Source: Carex sylvatica
Lineage: Eukaryota; Streptophyta; Magnoliopsida; Poales; Cyperaceae
Direction: 5' to 3'
Assembly: GCA_964058845.1 (NCBI GenBank)
Contig: CAXKVR010000213.1
Span: forward strand, 45,710 to 109,709
DNA length: 64,000 nucleotides
Below, piece by piece: positions 20,535 to 30,981 of the stretch (position 1 is the stretch's first letter; the number at the start of each line of letters is the position of its first letter). A program made the translations under genes and the position numbers. The notes below the pieces were generated by a model, which saw only the letters and a program-made list of their open reading frames with translations, had not been told where the DNA came from and did not search any database.

Positions 20535-23114
20535 TGATACATATTATGTGTCCTATGACGTAAAATTCATTTGGCATTCAGATATATTAATGATGTAAAA
20601 TTACATCATCTTCTTTAATTGAGAGATATATATTTGATTAATGAATCAAGTACAATAGTTTAGCAGGAACATGATTGAACTGATTTTTGTTTTTGTTTTG
20701 GAAATTGATTAAAAAAAAAATATAATATTCAGGGGCCAACAAGCAAACCTTCCTCCTTAATATATATACTAATAATTATATATGTTAACTTGTTCTACAA
20801 AAGATATAAGTATAATATTATATCATTTTTTTTTGCTTAAACATCCATACATTAGATGTTAATACGGTTGACGATAGACATTTTATTTGCCGACCACGTG
20901 ACGTGGCATCGGTTTCATTTATAGTATCCTAATTACAAGTACATCAGAATTTGCTTGTAGAAGAATTAAGTTTTTACACATTAGTACAATGCATATATCT
21001 TTGATAATCAATTTGCTATTGTTATCTAAAGAAGTGATCACTAGATTTGGAAGTATTAATTGTGGATTTGTAATTAATTTTGTGGGACACATTCGTGCTA
21101 TCTTTCTTGGTTGAATGTTAGCTAGCCATGTGTAGGTTTCATTTTAGGTATGGGTCATGATATAAGTAAACGACAATTCATTAATATTTGTTGGAAAAAG
21201 TTTAGGCAGAAATAAAAATAACAAAAATTTGTTGCTTAATCAAACTTCTAAACTTAGAACGGACTTGGTCAAAACTAGAAACCAAACAGCAAACTATGTT
21301 TAATTTGGATTAATCAATTGGCGAACTTGCCATAAATGACTTGCGTTGAAATTAATTACATGTTACTATATATAAGTGACAAGACACCACTAAGAGATAG
21401 TGCAGTGTCTATTAAACCAATTCAATTCCTAGAGACCACACTTTAGTAACATTAATAAATAATAGAACTCTTTTTGTATATTCATTTATCATTTCTTTTG
21501 AAAATTAGTTAAATCTCCATAACTTAACAGGCTGGTACAAAAAGAACTAAAATGGCTATGCTTGACAATTTAGGGACCATCAATGGGAACTCAGAAAAAT
21601 TAGTGGTGCATGACTCGGTTCCTAGTAATTTGATGTCAAATGAAAACGAAAGGGTATTTGAATTTTGAGTTGGATTTTGAATAAAATAACAAATAACGTT
21701 GATCTTTGAATTTTCTAATAAAAATTTAGCTCAAACTCGATTTGATTGCATATATTGTGAATTATTTGCTTATATATTACTAACAAAGTAATATTGTAAT
21801 TATAGAAAAAATGTGTTACATTGTTTTTGAAAAATAGGGAATATAGAACCATCTTTTATTTTTTTATATATAGAAAAACAAATTAGCATCATATTATATT
21901 ACAATATGGGAAAACAAAATCTTCATTCTCTCCACACACGCACACAAAATCCTGCTGACGATATCCAAAAATAAATGTAAAATTTTCAGATCTAAATATT
22001 ACAAATCAATTTCATAAAATCAATATTACTAATACATCATCAAAATATAACAATGAAACAATAGACATCAATTGTCTGTATCAATATGACTATATGAAGT
22101 ACCTAAAATGAACAAGAAGTCAGCAGAAATAATAATAACAATATGTACTGTTACAATTATCACGCTCATTTCCAACAATTAATTATAAATAAACATTTAG
22201 GTCTAAGATTTTTCGTCAGAATTTAGCAAACAATATCCATCCCATAAAACATTAACATCATAACAGTTGAGGAGGCAAATATGTGGATGTGTAGATGAAA
22301 TTGATAATCCAACCTATCAGCTGATTGATCCATTGGCCAGACTTGAATATCACAAATATTTTTTTATTAATTAGGTATAACTTTCATAGGGACTCATGGG
22401 GTAAACCAAGAGGAGGATTCACATGTGATGGGGCAGACCTAGTTATGTGCTGATGAATTAAAGAGATTCAATCTCTATGTTTGGATAGAATTTCTGGATG
22501 ATTTGCTTGCTCGAGTTATTTATTTTTTAAAATTTTCAGGATGATTCATCTTTTGTTGTTTGTCTCAGTCTTGGTAGTTTTGTTTTGTATTTACCTTGGT
22601 TGCTTTCTTTTTTGTCTGTTTTAATTGATACTGATATGGTCCCCTTTTGTTACTGGTACATATCAGTTATACTGTAAATTTTTCTTATTCTAGTTGTTTG
22701 GAGTTAGAAGCAAAACAACTATTTGGTTTCAAATGAAATCGGTGGAAAACTACTTTTTCAAAAAAGAAAAGAAATATGAATTCGTTGATTAATTAGACAA
22801 ATATTTTTTGAATCCAAATTTTATAAAAGAAAGGACTACATCTTGATGGAAAATCATTATACATTATTTTACTTAGAAAAAAATGTTAATATATAATTAT
22901 AATTGTAACATTATTATATAATAGGTTGAATAAAATATATATATCTTGATTATTTTGGCGTGTGAAGTAAATGCTAATTGGGAGGAGAGTAACTTTGGTG
23001 AATTTCTAATTTTCTGAATCGACATGAAAACTCAAATGAATCGTAGTAATTCGATATGCTTACAATCTCAAGGTTCCTAATCTTGAATAGATCAAAGTGC
23101 CTTTAAAGTGATTA
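20535..23114. other. AT-rich intergenic DNA, possible LINE 3' end at 22440-22775
   Basis: No gene is recognised. At 22440-22775 the sequence has the character of a plant LINE 3' untranslated region: GCAAAACAACTATTTGGTTT, then GGTGGAAAACTACTTTTTC and an A-rich end. Neither coding sequence nor a target duplication confirms it. Confidence 0.3.
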
Positions 23115-23122
23115 TTAATTAG

Positions 23123-23489
23123 AAAGGGTGGATCTACTGTAGCACAGGGGAGCAATCACCCCTCCTAGATTTTGAGTTTTAGTGATGATCTATTAGTACC
23201 AATCTATTTTGCTCCTCCTTGAAATTTTTTTGTCTCCCTCTAGATGTTTGATTTGTAATTCAAGTTAAATTTAGTGTTAAAATTAAAATAAATTTCTTCA
23301 TTATGATTGATAATATTAATTATAAGTTATAGGATCAGAAATTATAAGTCAGGGTATTGAAAAATATATATCAAAATATTATTTTTTTATCGAGTACCCA
23401 ATTAATTAATGGATTTAAATCCAATAAACTATTTAAACCCGATTCGATATTTTTTTGCCTCTCCTGACGAAAATCTTGAGTCCGCCCTG
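23123..23489. mobile_element. MITE with GGGYGGA termini and 8-bp target duplication
   Basis: This 367-bp element is flanked by a perfect TTAATTAG duplication (23115-23122 and 23490-23497). The left end is AAAGGGTGGATC and the right end in reverse complement is CAGGGCGGACTC, so a hAT-like family is likely. Its body has the landmark GATTTTGAGTTTTAGTG (about 23169) also found, inverted, in the copy at 54309-54672. Confidence 0.8.
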
Positions 23490-23497
23490 TTAATTAG

Positions 23498-23746
23498 TGC
23501 ATGATCCGACATCTTCTAACCACACAAAATTACTCAGAAATATAATTCGATTGTGAGCCAATAATTATGACGTAGTCACAGTTTATAGTTAGAACTAGGC
23601 GACTGAAAGATACGTAATCTCTCCCCATTGGAAAAGGACGTGGTTTACGTAGATGTTGCACATGAAAATTAAATATTTGAACGGGCTACTTGTATGACCA
23701 CCGTCCACAAGAAATCCTTTCACGCGAAACGCTCACAACCGGCCAC
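23498..23746. other. Short intergenic spacer
   Basis: There is no feature that I can support. Confidence 0.4.
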
Positions 23747-23754
23747 ATTTCAGG

Positions 23755-24784
23755 TAGGGGTTTGCTAACGGGTACGGGTCGGATACGGATATCACGGGTA
23801 TACGGGTACCACGGGCCGGGTATCACGGGTATTTATTTCAAAGTCCGTGCTCTGCCGTCTTATACCCGTGCTCGTGGTACCCTTGACGGGCAGGGCGGTC
23901 CGGGTAGGGTACCCGGTCTGTTTTTTTTTTTCTATGTTTTTTGTTTTGTTTTTTTTTTCTCTGTTTTTTTTTCTATTTTTTTTCTATTTTTTTTTTGTTT
24001 TTTTTACGGTGTTGTACGAATATCATTACGTGTTTATAATTCGACTTTTAAAATCAAAATAGTTCAATATCAAATAGTGTATATAAATAAATAAAATTTG
24101 TAACTTATATATAAAAATTATTCATGCAAAAATTTATATATTTATTCGGCTAAATATAAATGTATTTATTTATTTCTTTACACGAGTCATTTTATTTTAT
24201 TTTCAAATTCTCATTCTAATTATATAGTTTCATAATTATTTATATCTCAAAATTTTTAGTTTACATTTTAAATTGATAATATATTTTCTAAACGTTCATT
24301 TATTTTTAATAGGTTAAATAAAATATAAATTAAAAATATAATTAAATCAGAAACTTTAAAACAATAAATAAAAAAACAGAATTTAAAAAACAGAAATTAA
24401 AAAACAGAATTAAAAATACAGAATTAAAAAACAGAATTAAAAAAATAAAATTAAAAAAACAGAATTAAAAAAACAGAAATTAAAAAAACAGAAGTAAAAA
24501 AAACAGAATAAAAAAATGGGGGGGAAATTTGAAAATTTTGAAATTTGAAAAAAAACAGGTACGGGCACGGGTACACGAGTTCACGGGCACGGACACTAGG
24601 GTATACGGGTACGGATAATCCGGTCTGGGTATGGTCGGGTTTTTTTCCGAAAGGGCGTACCCTACCCGTTTTATGCCCGTACCCGTGTACCCGTTTACCC
24701 GACCTATACCCGGACTCGGACACGGATACCGGGCATGGGCGGGTAGGGTACGGGCGGCCCGACCCGGGTTTTTGCAACCCTCTA
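23755..24784. mobile_element. Non-autonomous hAT element, GGGTACGGGT subterminal type
   Basis: This 1030-bp element begins TAGGGGTTTGCTAACGGG. Its other end reads TAGAGGGTTGCAAAAACCCG in reverse complement. It is flanked by a perfect 8-bp duplication ATTTCAGG (23747-23754 and 24785-24792). Clusters of ACGGGTACGGGT / TACCCGTACCCG lie inside both ends. The interior contains a T-rich run and an (AAAAAACAGAATT)n-like simple repeat at about 24370-24520. The Pro/Val/Arg-rich open frames on both strands at 24451-24999 only translate the repeats. Confidence 0.92.
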
Positions 24785-24885
24785 ATTTCAGGTACTATCT
24801 TACTGATTTTTTGTGGCATATATTCTATGACCCCTTTATGCGCACTACAGCATTGATACACACACACACACACACACACATATAT

Positions 24886-25307
24886 GAGGTTGGCTACTAT
24901 GCTTATATAAGCATATCTTCACACATGCTTATAGCTCATTTTTGTGTTTCCAATGTCCAAATGATTAATCGGAACCGTTCATCTTGTTCTCCATGTTAAT
25001 ATGTTCTTGGAGACCAAATTTTACATTTTTCTAAATTTGTTTACTATTTATTAAGCCACTTTGAAAATCGCTGATCCAACGGTGGCTTAACAAAACAGTA
25101 AAATCAGAAGCCACCGTTGAATCAGAGATTTTCAAAGTGGCTTAATAAATAGTAAATAATTCAGAAAAATATAAAATTTGGTCTCGAAGCACATTTCAAT
25201 ATAGAGATCACATCTAATAGTTTAGATCGACCATTTAGACATTGAAAACACAAAAATGAGTTATAAGCATATGTGGGGATATGCTTATATAAGCATAGTA
25301 GCCAACC
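24886..25307. mobile_element. Palindromic Mutator-type MITE, family A, copy 1
   Basis: This 422-bp foldback begins GAGGTTGGCTACTATGCTTA and ends with its inverted complement GCATAGTAGCCAACC. The two ~190-bp arms are near-perfect inverted repeats, with the inner CCACTTTGAAAATCGCTGAT / ATTTTCAAAGTGG pair and a short loop around 25095-25105. It sits between a (CA)n and a (TA)n tract, so a 9-bp duplication cannot be read. It contains the shared core (CCAAATTTTACATTTTT, TTTACTATTTATTAAG). Non-coding. Confidence 0.85.
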
Positions 25308-25329
25308 TATATATATATATGTATGTATG

Positions 25330-25535
25330 TCACATGAGTGTTTTAGATAGGTAGAAAATAAACTATCTAAAAAAATAGTAAATTTTTTTTCAAAAAATAT
25401 AAAATTTGGTCTCCAAACACATATTAATATGGAGAACAAGATGAACGGTTTGGATCGACCGTTAGGATTTTAAAAACTCAAATATTGAGCCGTAGCACCG
25501 TAGTCCTCTATGCAACCCATAACACCCTAGCCTTA
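25330..25535. mobile_element. Palindromic MITE family B, right half only
   Basis: This carries one arm of family B. The shared core reads AAATTTGGTCTCCAAACACA. The terminus is CTATGCAACCCATAACACC then CTAGCCTTA. The left arm is reduced to a short stub with TAGATAGGTAG. Compare 27267-27498. Confidence 0.65.
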
Positions 25536-25555
25536 CTATATATATATATATATAT

Positions 25556-26792
25556 AGGAGCCTGCTAGTATGCTACGCGTAGCATAGAGGGTCTCCGTGC
25601 AACAGCTCAATATTCGACTTTTCAAAATCTTAACGGTCGATCCGAAACGTTCACCTTGTTCTCCATATTAATATGTGTTTAGAGACCAAATTTTACATAT
25701 TTTAAAAAAAATTTACTATTTTTTTAGATTTATTGAAAATTGTTGTTTTTTTATGGTCCATATTTAGGGGTGAGTAAATCGCTCACAACTCGTGAGCCGC
25801 TCATAACTCGCTCATTAAAAACTCGTCTAAACTCGCTCATTTATCCGCTCATTTAAACTCGCTCATTAACAACTCGCTCATTTACTTCATGAGCGAGCAT
25901 GAGCATGACCCAACTCGCTCATAACTCGCTCATTAAGAATTTGCCACATCTAATCCCTGCCATATTTAATCCTGTATAACATCAGATTTACCTCATTATA
26001 TCCTATGTAATATTCATAGTTTCATATATTCATTTTTTTTTGTAAATCGACAGAACCAAAACCTCCGCCTAAAATCCAAAACCTAACCTAACCTCCGCCA
26101 ACTGCTTGTTGCTTGTTTAAGATGAATTTTTATTATTGTTTTCATAATACAAATTTGTAGATATGTGACAAGGAAATATCTGTGTGTATGTCACAAGTAG
26201 GGCCGTCAAAATCGACAAGACGATAGCTGTTGGATTTTTATTAGTTTCTGTTGTTAGTTTATGTTGGATTATTCTATTTTTGTAATATGTTGATTGTTGT
26301 CTGTTGATGCTACTGTGAAATTTATTTTTGTTGGATTTTTATTATATTTTATTTAAATAAATTTTGACAATTTGTTAAATTTTGGTACTCATAAGTCATA
26401 ACTCGTGAGCCGCTCATAACTCGCTCTTTAAAAGCTCGCTCATTTACAACTCGCTCATTTATCCGCTCATTTAAACTCGCTCATTTATTCGCTCATTTAA
26501 ACTCGCTCATTAACAACTCGCTCATTTATTTAATGAGCGAGCATGAGCATACCCTAACTCGCTCATGCTCGCTCATTAATCACCCCTGTCCATATTTACT
26601 AAAAACAACGATTTTCAATAAATCTAAAAAAATAGTAAAAAATTTCCAAAAAATATAAATTTTAGTCTCCAAACACATATTAATATGTATAACAAGATGA
26701 ACGGTTCGGATCGACCGTTAGAATTTTGAGAAGTCGAATACTGAGCCGTTGCACGGAGACCCACTATGCTACACATAGGATATTAGCATATT

Positions 26793-26795
<3 letters not shown>
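25556..26795. mobile_element. Palindromic MITE family C, split by a hAT insertion
   Basis: The arms 25556-25764 and 26597-26795 are inverted copies (GCATAGAGGGTCTCCGTGCA against TGCACGGAGACCCACTATGC). Without the inserted element and its duplicated 8 bp the foldback is about 408 bp. The uninterrupted relative at 29691-30093 shows the empty site (GGTCCATATTTGCTAAAAA), which confirms the split. Confidence 0.85.
25765..26588. mobile_element. Non-autonomous hAT element, CTCATTTA/CTCATTAA type
   Basis: This 824-bp element begins TAGGGGTGAGTAAATCGCTC and ends GCTCATTAATCACCCCTG. It is flanked by a perfect 8-bp duplication TCCATATT (25757-25764 and 26589-26596). Dozens of CTCGCTCATT motifs fill both subterminal regions. 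The middle (about 25960-26390) is unrelated AT-rich filler. The decayed copy at 3366 belongs to the same family. Confidence 0.92.
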
Positions 26796-26827
<32 letters not shown>

Positions 26828-27227
26828 AGGCTACACTACTTCGTGAATTAAACGGGCTGCTTTAATTCACGCTCATATCTCTAGTTTCGAAGTCCAAATA
26901 GCCGATCCAAACCGTTAGATGTTTAATCTATATTAAAATGTGCTTGGAGATCAAATTTTATATTTTTTAGAATTTTTTTACTATTTATTAAGAATGGTTT
27001 GAAAATTACTGTTTTTATTAAAATTATGCACCATTAAAAAACAGCGATTTTCAAACCATCTTAATAAATAGTAAAAAAATACTAAAATAAAATAAAATTT
27101 GGTCTCCTAACACATTTTAATATAGATTAAACATTTAATGGTTTGGATCGGCAATTTGGACTTCGAAACTAGAGATATGAGCGCAAATTAAAACACCCCC
27201 ATTAATTCGCGAAGTAGCATAGCCTTC

Positions 27228-27235
<8 letters not shown>
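26828..27235. mobile_element. Palindromic MITE family D, copy 1
   Basis: This 408-bp foldback has the left end AGGCTACACTACTTCG and the right end CGAAGTAGCATAGCCT. The arms contain AATAGCCGATCCAAACCGTT and the shared core. (TA)n tracts lie on both sides. Confidence 0.85.
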
Positions 27236-27266
<31 letters not shown>

Positions 27267-27498
27267 TAAGCCTAGGGTTCTATGGGTTGCATAGTGCAGA
27301 TTTTTTTAGATCGATTGATTTTCTATCTATTTAAAAAAATAGTAAATTTTTTTTGAAAAATGTAAAATTTGGTCTCCAAACACATATTAATATGGAGAAC
27401 AATATGAACAGTTCGGATCGACCATTAGGATTTTGAAAAGTCAAATATTGAGCCATAGCACCATTCCTCTCTATGCAACCGATAGTACCCTAGCCTTA
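27267..27498. mobile_element. Palindromic MITE family B, internally deleted
   Basis: This is a 232-bp element. The left tip TAAGCCTAGGGTTCTATGGG pairs with the right tip GATAGTACCCTAGCCTTA. Most of the left arm is deleted, leaving a full right arm with the shared core. (TA)n tracts flank it. Confidence 0.75.
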
Positions 27499-27519
27499 AT
27501 ATATATATATATACATATA

Positions 27520-27921
27520 GTTCGGCTAAATTGATGCTGGCAGCATTTCGGCTAAAGTGCTACCGGGGCTATATGTAGCCGTGTGATGTTCAAATAACAA
27601 ATCCAAACTGTTAGATGTTTAATCTATATTAAAATTTACTTGGAGACCAAATTTTATATTTTTTGGAATTTGTTTACTATTTATTAAGCTGGTTTGAAAA
27701 CCGCTAATTTCAATGCTGTAGAAATTTACTGAAACAGCGGTTTTCAAACCAATTTAATAAATAGTAAAAAATTTCCAAAAAAATATAAAATTTGGTCTCC
27801 AAGTAGATTTTAATATAGATTAAACATCAAACGGTTTGGATTTGTTGTTTGAACTTCACACGGCTAAATATAGCCCCGGCAACACTTGGCTGAAATGCTA
27901 TCAGCAGCAATTTAGCCAGAC
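27520..27921. mobile_element. Palindromic MITE family E
   Basis: This 402-bp foldback starts GTTCGGCTAAATTGATGCTG and ends CAGCAATTTAGCCAGAC. Inner arms AAGCTGGTTTGAAAACCGCT and AGCGGTTTTCAAACCA pair. The shared core is present in both arms. (TA)n flanks. Confidence 0.85.
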
Positions 27922-27936
27922 TATATATATATATAT

Positions 27937-28361
27937 GAGGTTGGCTACTATGCTTATATAAGCATATCCTCACATATACTTATAAATCATTTTTGTATTT
28001 TCAATTTCCAAATGGTTGATCTGAACCGTTAGATGTGATCTCTATATTGAAATGTGCTTGGATACCAAATTTTACATTTTTATGAATTTTTTTACTATTT
28101 ATTAAGCCACTTTGAAAATCACTGATCCAACGGTGACTTAACAAAATAGTAAAATCAGAAGCCACCGTTGGATCAGCGATTTTCAAAGTGGTTAAATAAA
28201 TAGTAAAAAAATTCAGAAAAATGTAAAATTTGGTTTCTAAGCACATTTCAATATAGAGATCACATCTAATGGTTCAGATCGACCATTTGGATATTGGAAA
28301 CACAAAAATGAATTATAAGTATATGTGGGGATATGCTTATATAAGCATAGTAGCCAACCTC
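27937..28361. mobile_element. Palindromic MITE family A, copy 2
   Basis: This 425-bp foldback has matching tips GAGGTTGGC and GCCAACCTC. It is flanked on both sides by TATATATAT (27928-27936, 28362-28370), compatible with a 9-bp duplication but low in complexity. It is very similar along its length to 24886-25307. Confidence 0.88.
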
Positions 28362-28388
28362 TATATATATATATATAGAGAGAGAGAG

Positions 28389-28797
28389 AGTGACTAATAT
28401 GCTTTCGGAAGCATATGGACCGAAGTGCTTACGGTCTAAATTTGAAATTTTATAACTCAAAAAGTCGATCAGAACCGTTCATCTTGTTCTTCATATTAAT
28501 ATGTGCTTGGAGACCAAATTTTATATTTTTCTAATTTTTTTTTACTATTTATTAAGCCACTTTAAAAATCGTTGATCCAACGGTTTTACTGTTTGGTTAA
28601 GCCACCGTTGGATCAGCGATTTTCAAAGTGGCCTAATAAATAGTAAAAAATTCAAAAAAATGAAAAATTTGGTCTCCAAGAACATATTAATTTGGAGAAC
28701 AAGATGAACGGTTCCGATCGACTTTTTGAGTTCTGAAATTTTAAATTTAGACCGTAAGCACTTCGGTCCTTATATTTCTGAAAGCATATTAGCCACT
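28389..28797. mobile_element. Palindromic MITE family F
   Basis: This 409-bp foldback starts AGTGACTAATATGCTTTC and ends GAAAGCATATTAGCCACT. The inner part is almost the same as family A (CCACTTT, AAATCG, TGATCCAACGG), but the outer ~100 bp is different. It lies in a (GA)n/(TC)n tract. Confidence 0.85.
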
Positions 28798-28824
28798 CTT
28801 TCTCTCTCTCTCTATATATATAGT

Positions 28825-29220
28825 AAGGCTACGCTAATTCGCGAATTAAACGGGCTATTTTAATTTACGCTTATATCTCTAGTTTCGAAGTCCAAATAGC
28901 CGATCAAAACTGTTAAATGTTTAATTTATATTAAAATGTGCTTGGAGACCAAATTTTACATTTTTTAGAATTTTTTTTACTATTTATTAAGATGGTTTTG
29001 AAAAATTATTGTTTTTATTAAAATTCCGCATCATTAAAAAACAGTGATTTTTAAACCATCTTAATAAATAGTAAAAAAATTCTAAAAAATATAAAATTTG
29101 GTCTCCATGCACATTTTAATATAGATTAAACATCTAACAGTTTGGATCGGCTATTTTGAACTTTGAAACTAGAGATATGAGCACAAATTAAAACATCTCC
29201 ATTAATTCACGGAGTAGCGC
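28825..29220. mobile_element. Palindromic MITE family D, copy 2 (right tip lost)
   Basis: This 396-bp copy starts AAGGCTACGCTAATTCGCG. The right end stops at GGAGTAGCGC and runs straight into (GA)n, so the last few bases of the inverted repeat are missing. Confidence 0.8.
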
Positions 29221-29233
29221 AGATAGAGAGAGA

Positions 29234-29652
29234 GAGGAGGGTTCAAATGCCTCCATTTTTTATGCCTCCATCATGCCTCTATTTTTAAAAACTTTAATAA
29301 CTCAAAATTTAAAACTTAAATGTCAAAATAAAACCGTTAGATATGATCTATGTTATTTTCTTTATGCATCCATAAAAAATTATCACATTTTAATTTTGCT
29401 TTTATATGAATCAATAAGTTGAAAAATCAACATCTACAAATTTTCCACATTAGTATACATTTTTACAAGCTCAAGATGATAACCAAAACAAAGTTGAAAT
29501 GCCATAATTTTTTACACGTGCATAGATAAAATGATGTAGTTCATATCCAACTGTTTTATTTTGAATTTTAAGATTTAAATTTTGAGTTATTAAAGTTTTT
29601 AAAAATGGTGGCATGATGGAGACACAAAAATGGAGGCATTTGAACCCTCCTC
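29234..29652. mobile_element. Palindromic MITE family G
   Basis: This 419-bp element starts GAGGAGGGTTCAAATGCCTC and ends GAGGCATTTGAACCCTCCTC, an almost perfect inverted terminal repeat. Inner arms match less well, and the common core seen in the neighbours is barely recognisable. The tip resembles that of the element at 52851. Confidence 0.78.
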
Positions 29653-29690
<38 letters not shown>

Positions 29691-29691
<1 letters not shown>

Positions 29692-30093
29692 TGGGCTATG
29701 GTACATTGCAATGTATAATATTCTTTGTACATTGCACTATAAATTGCATGATTCAAAGTCCAAATAACCGATCCAAACCGTTCATCTTGTTGTCCATATT
29801 AATATATATTTGGAGACCAAATTTTATATTTTTGTGGAATTTTTTTGCTATTTTTTTAGATTTATTGAAAATTGCTGTTTTTTTATGGTCCATATTTGCT
29901 AAAAATAACGATTTTCAATAAATCTAAAAAAATAGTAAAAAATTCCAAAATATTAAAATTTAGTCTCTAAACACATATTAATATGTAGAACAAGATGAAT
30001 GGTTCGGATCGACCGTTAGAATTTTGAAAAGTCAAATATTGAGCCGTTGCACGGAGACCCACTATGCTACACATAGGATATTAGCATATTCCT
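29691..30093. mobile_element. Chimeric palindromic MITE (unique left tip, family C right tip)
   Basis: The inner ~300 bp is a palindrome matching family C (GAAAATTGCTGTTTTTTTATG then CCATATTTGCTAAAAATAACG). The right end is the family C tip ACTATGCTACACATAGGAT. The left end GGGCTATGGTACATTGCAAT is different, so the element has unmatched ends. Confidence 0.7.
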
Positions 30094-30104
30094 ATATATA
30101 TAGT

Positions 30105-30504
30105 AAGGCTACACTACTTCGCGAATTAAACGGGCTGTTTTAATTCACGCTCATATCTCTAGTTTAGAAGTCCAAATAGCCGATCCAAACCGTTAGATGT
30201 TTAATCTATATTAAAATGTGATTGGAGATCAAATTTTATATTTTTTAGAATTTTTTTACTATTTATTAAGATGGTTTGAAAATCGCTGATTTTATTAAAA
30301 TTATGCACCATTAAAAAACAACGATTTTCAAACCATCTTAATAAATAGTAAAAAAAATTCTAAAATAAAATAAAATTTGGTCTCCAAGCACATTTGAATA
30401 TAGATTAAACATCTAACGGTTTGGATCGGCTATTTGGACTTTGAAACTAGAGATATGAGCGTGAATTAAAACAGTCCGTTTAATTCGCAAAGTAGTGTAG
30501 CCTT
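30105..30504. mobile_element. Palindromic MITE family D, copy 3
   Basis: This 400-bp foldback has clean tips AAGGCTACACTACTTCGCG and GCAAAGTAGTGTAGCCTT. It abuts the older Copia LTR on its right. Target duplication was not identified. Confidence 0.85.
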
Positions 30505-30981
30505 AACCGTTGTACAACGGATTAAATCAAGATTGCACCTCAATATTCCAGAGACAACCGTTGGAACAGTTATCAAGTGTTGGGGTTTCTTAGCATAGCC
30601 AAACCTGCTTAAATTGGTTAACAATTGTAACGGTTTATATACTGTCACAATGGTTAATGCTAGTTACCTTATTTTGTTTCTCTCTCTATAAATAGAAGCA
30701 AAATCTAGGTTTGAATTATCTCTCTTGCTGCCTCCAACTGTAATATTTCGAATTCTCAAATCTAGAAAAAGCTGTTGTTATTTGCTCACTAAAACTTCAA
30801 TATTCATACACAATCTCAAGCATACTCTACCATATACTCAATCAATTGTAAGATCTATAGTTAGTTGTGAGAGTTCTACGTACTCCTTGAAACAAACACT
30901 AGAGCCTTTTGTGCTCGCTTCTTCTACTTTGATCATTTAGTGCTCGTGAGCCGATTTTGTGCTCAGATCGTGTGACTTTCC

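Noticed and set aside
24451..24999. Open frames of 103-142 codons on both strands
   Set aside because: Repeat-derived from the ends of the hAT element at 23755-24784.
24841..30504. CRISPR-like or satellite array
   Set aside because: Units are individually bounded foldbacks of different families, not regularly spaced direct repeats with spacers.
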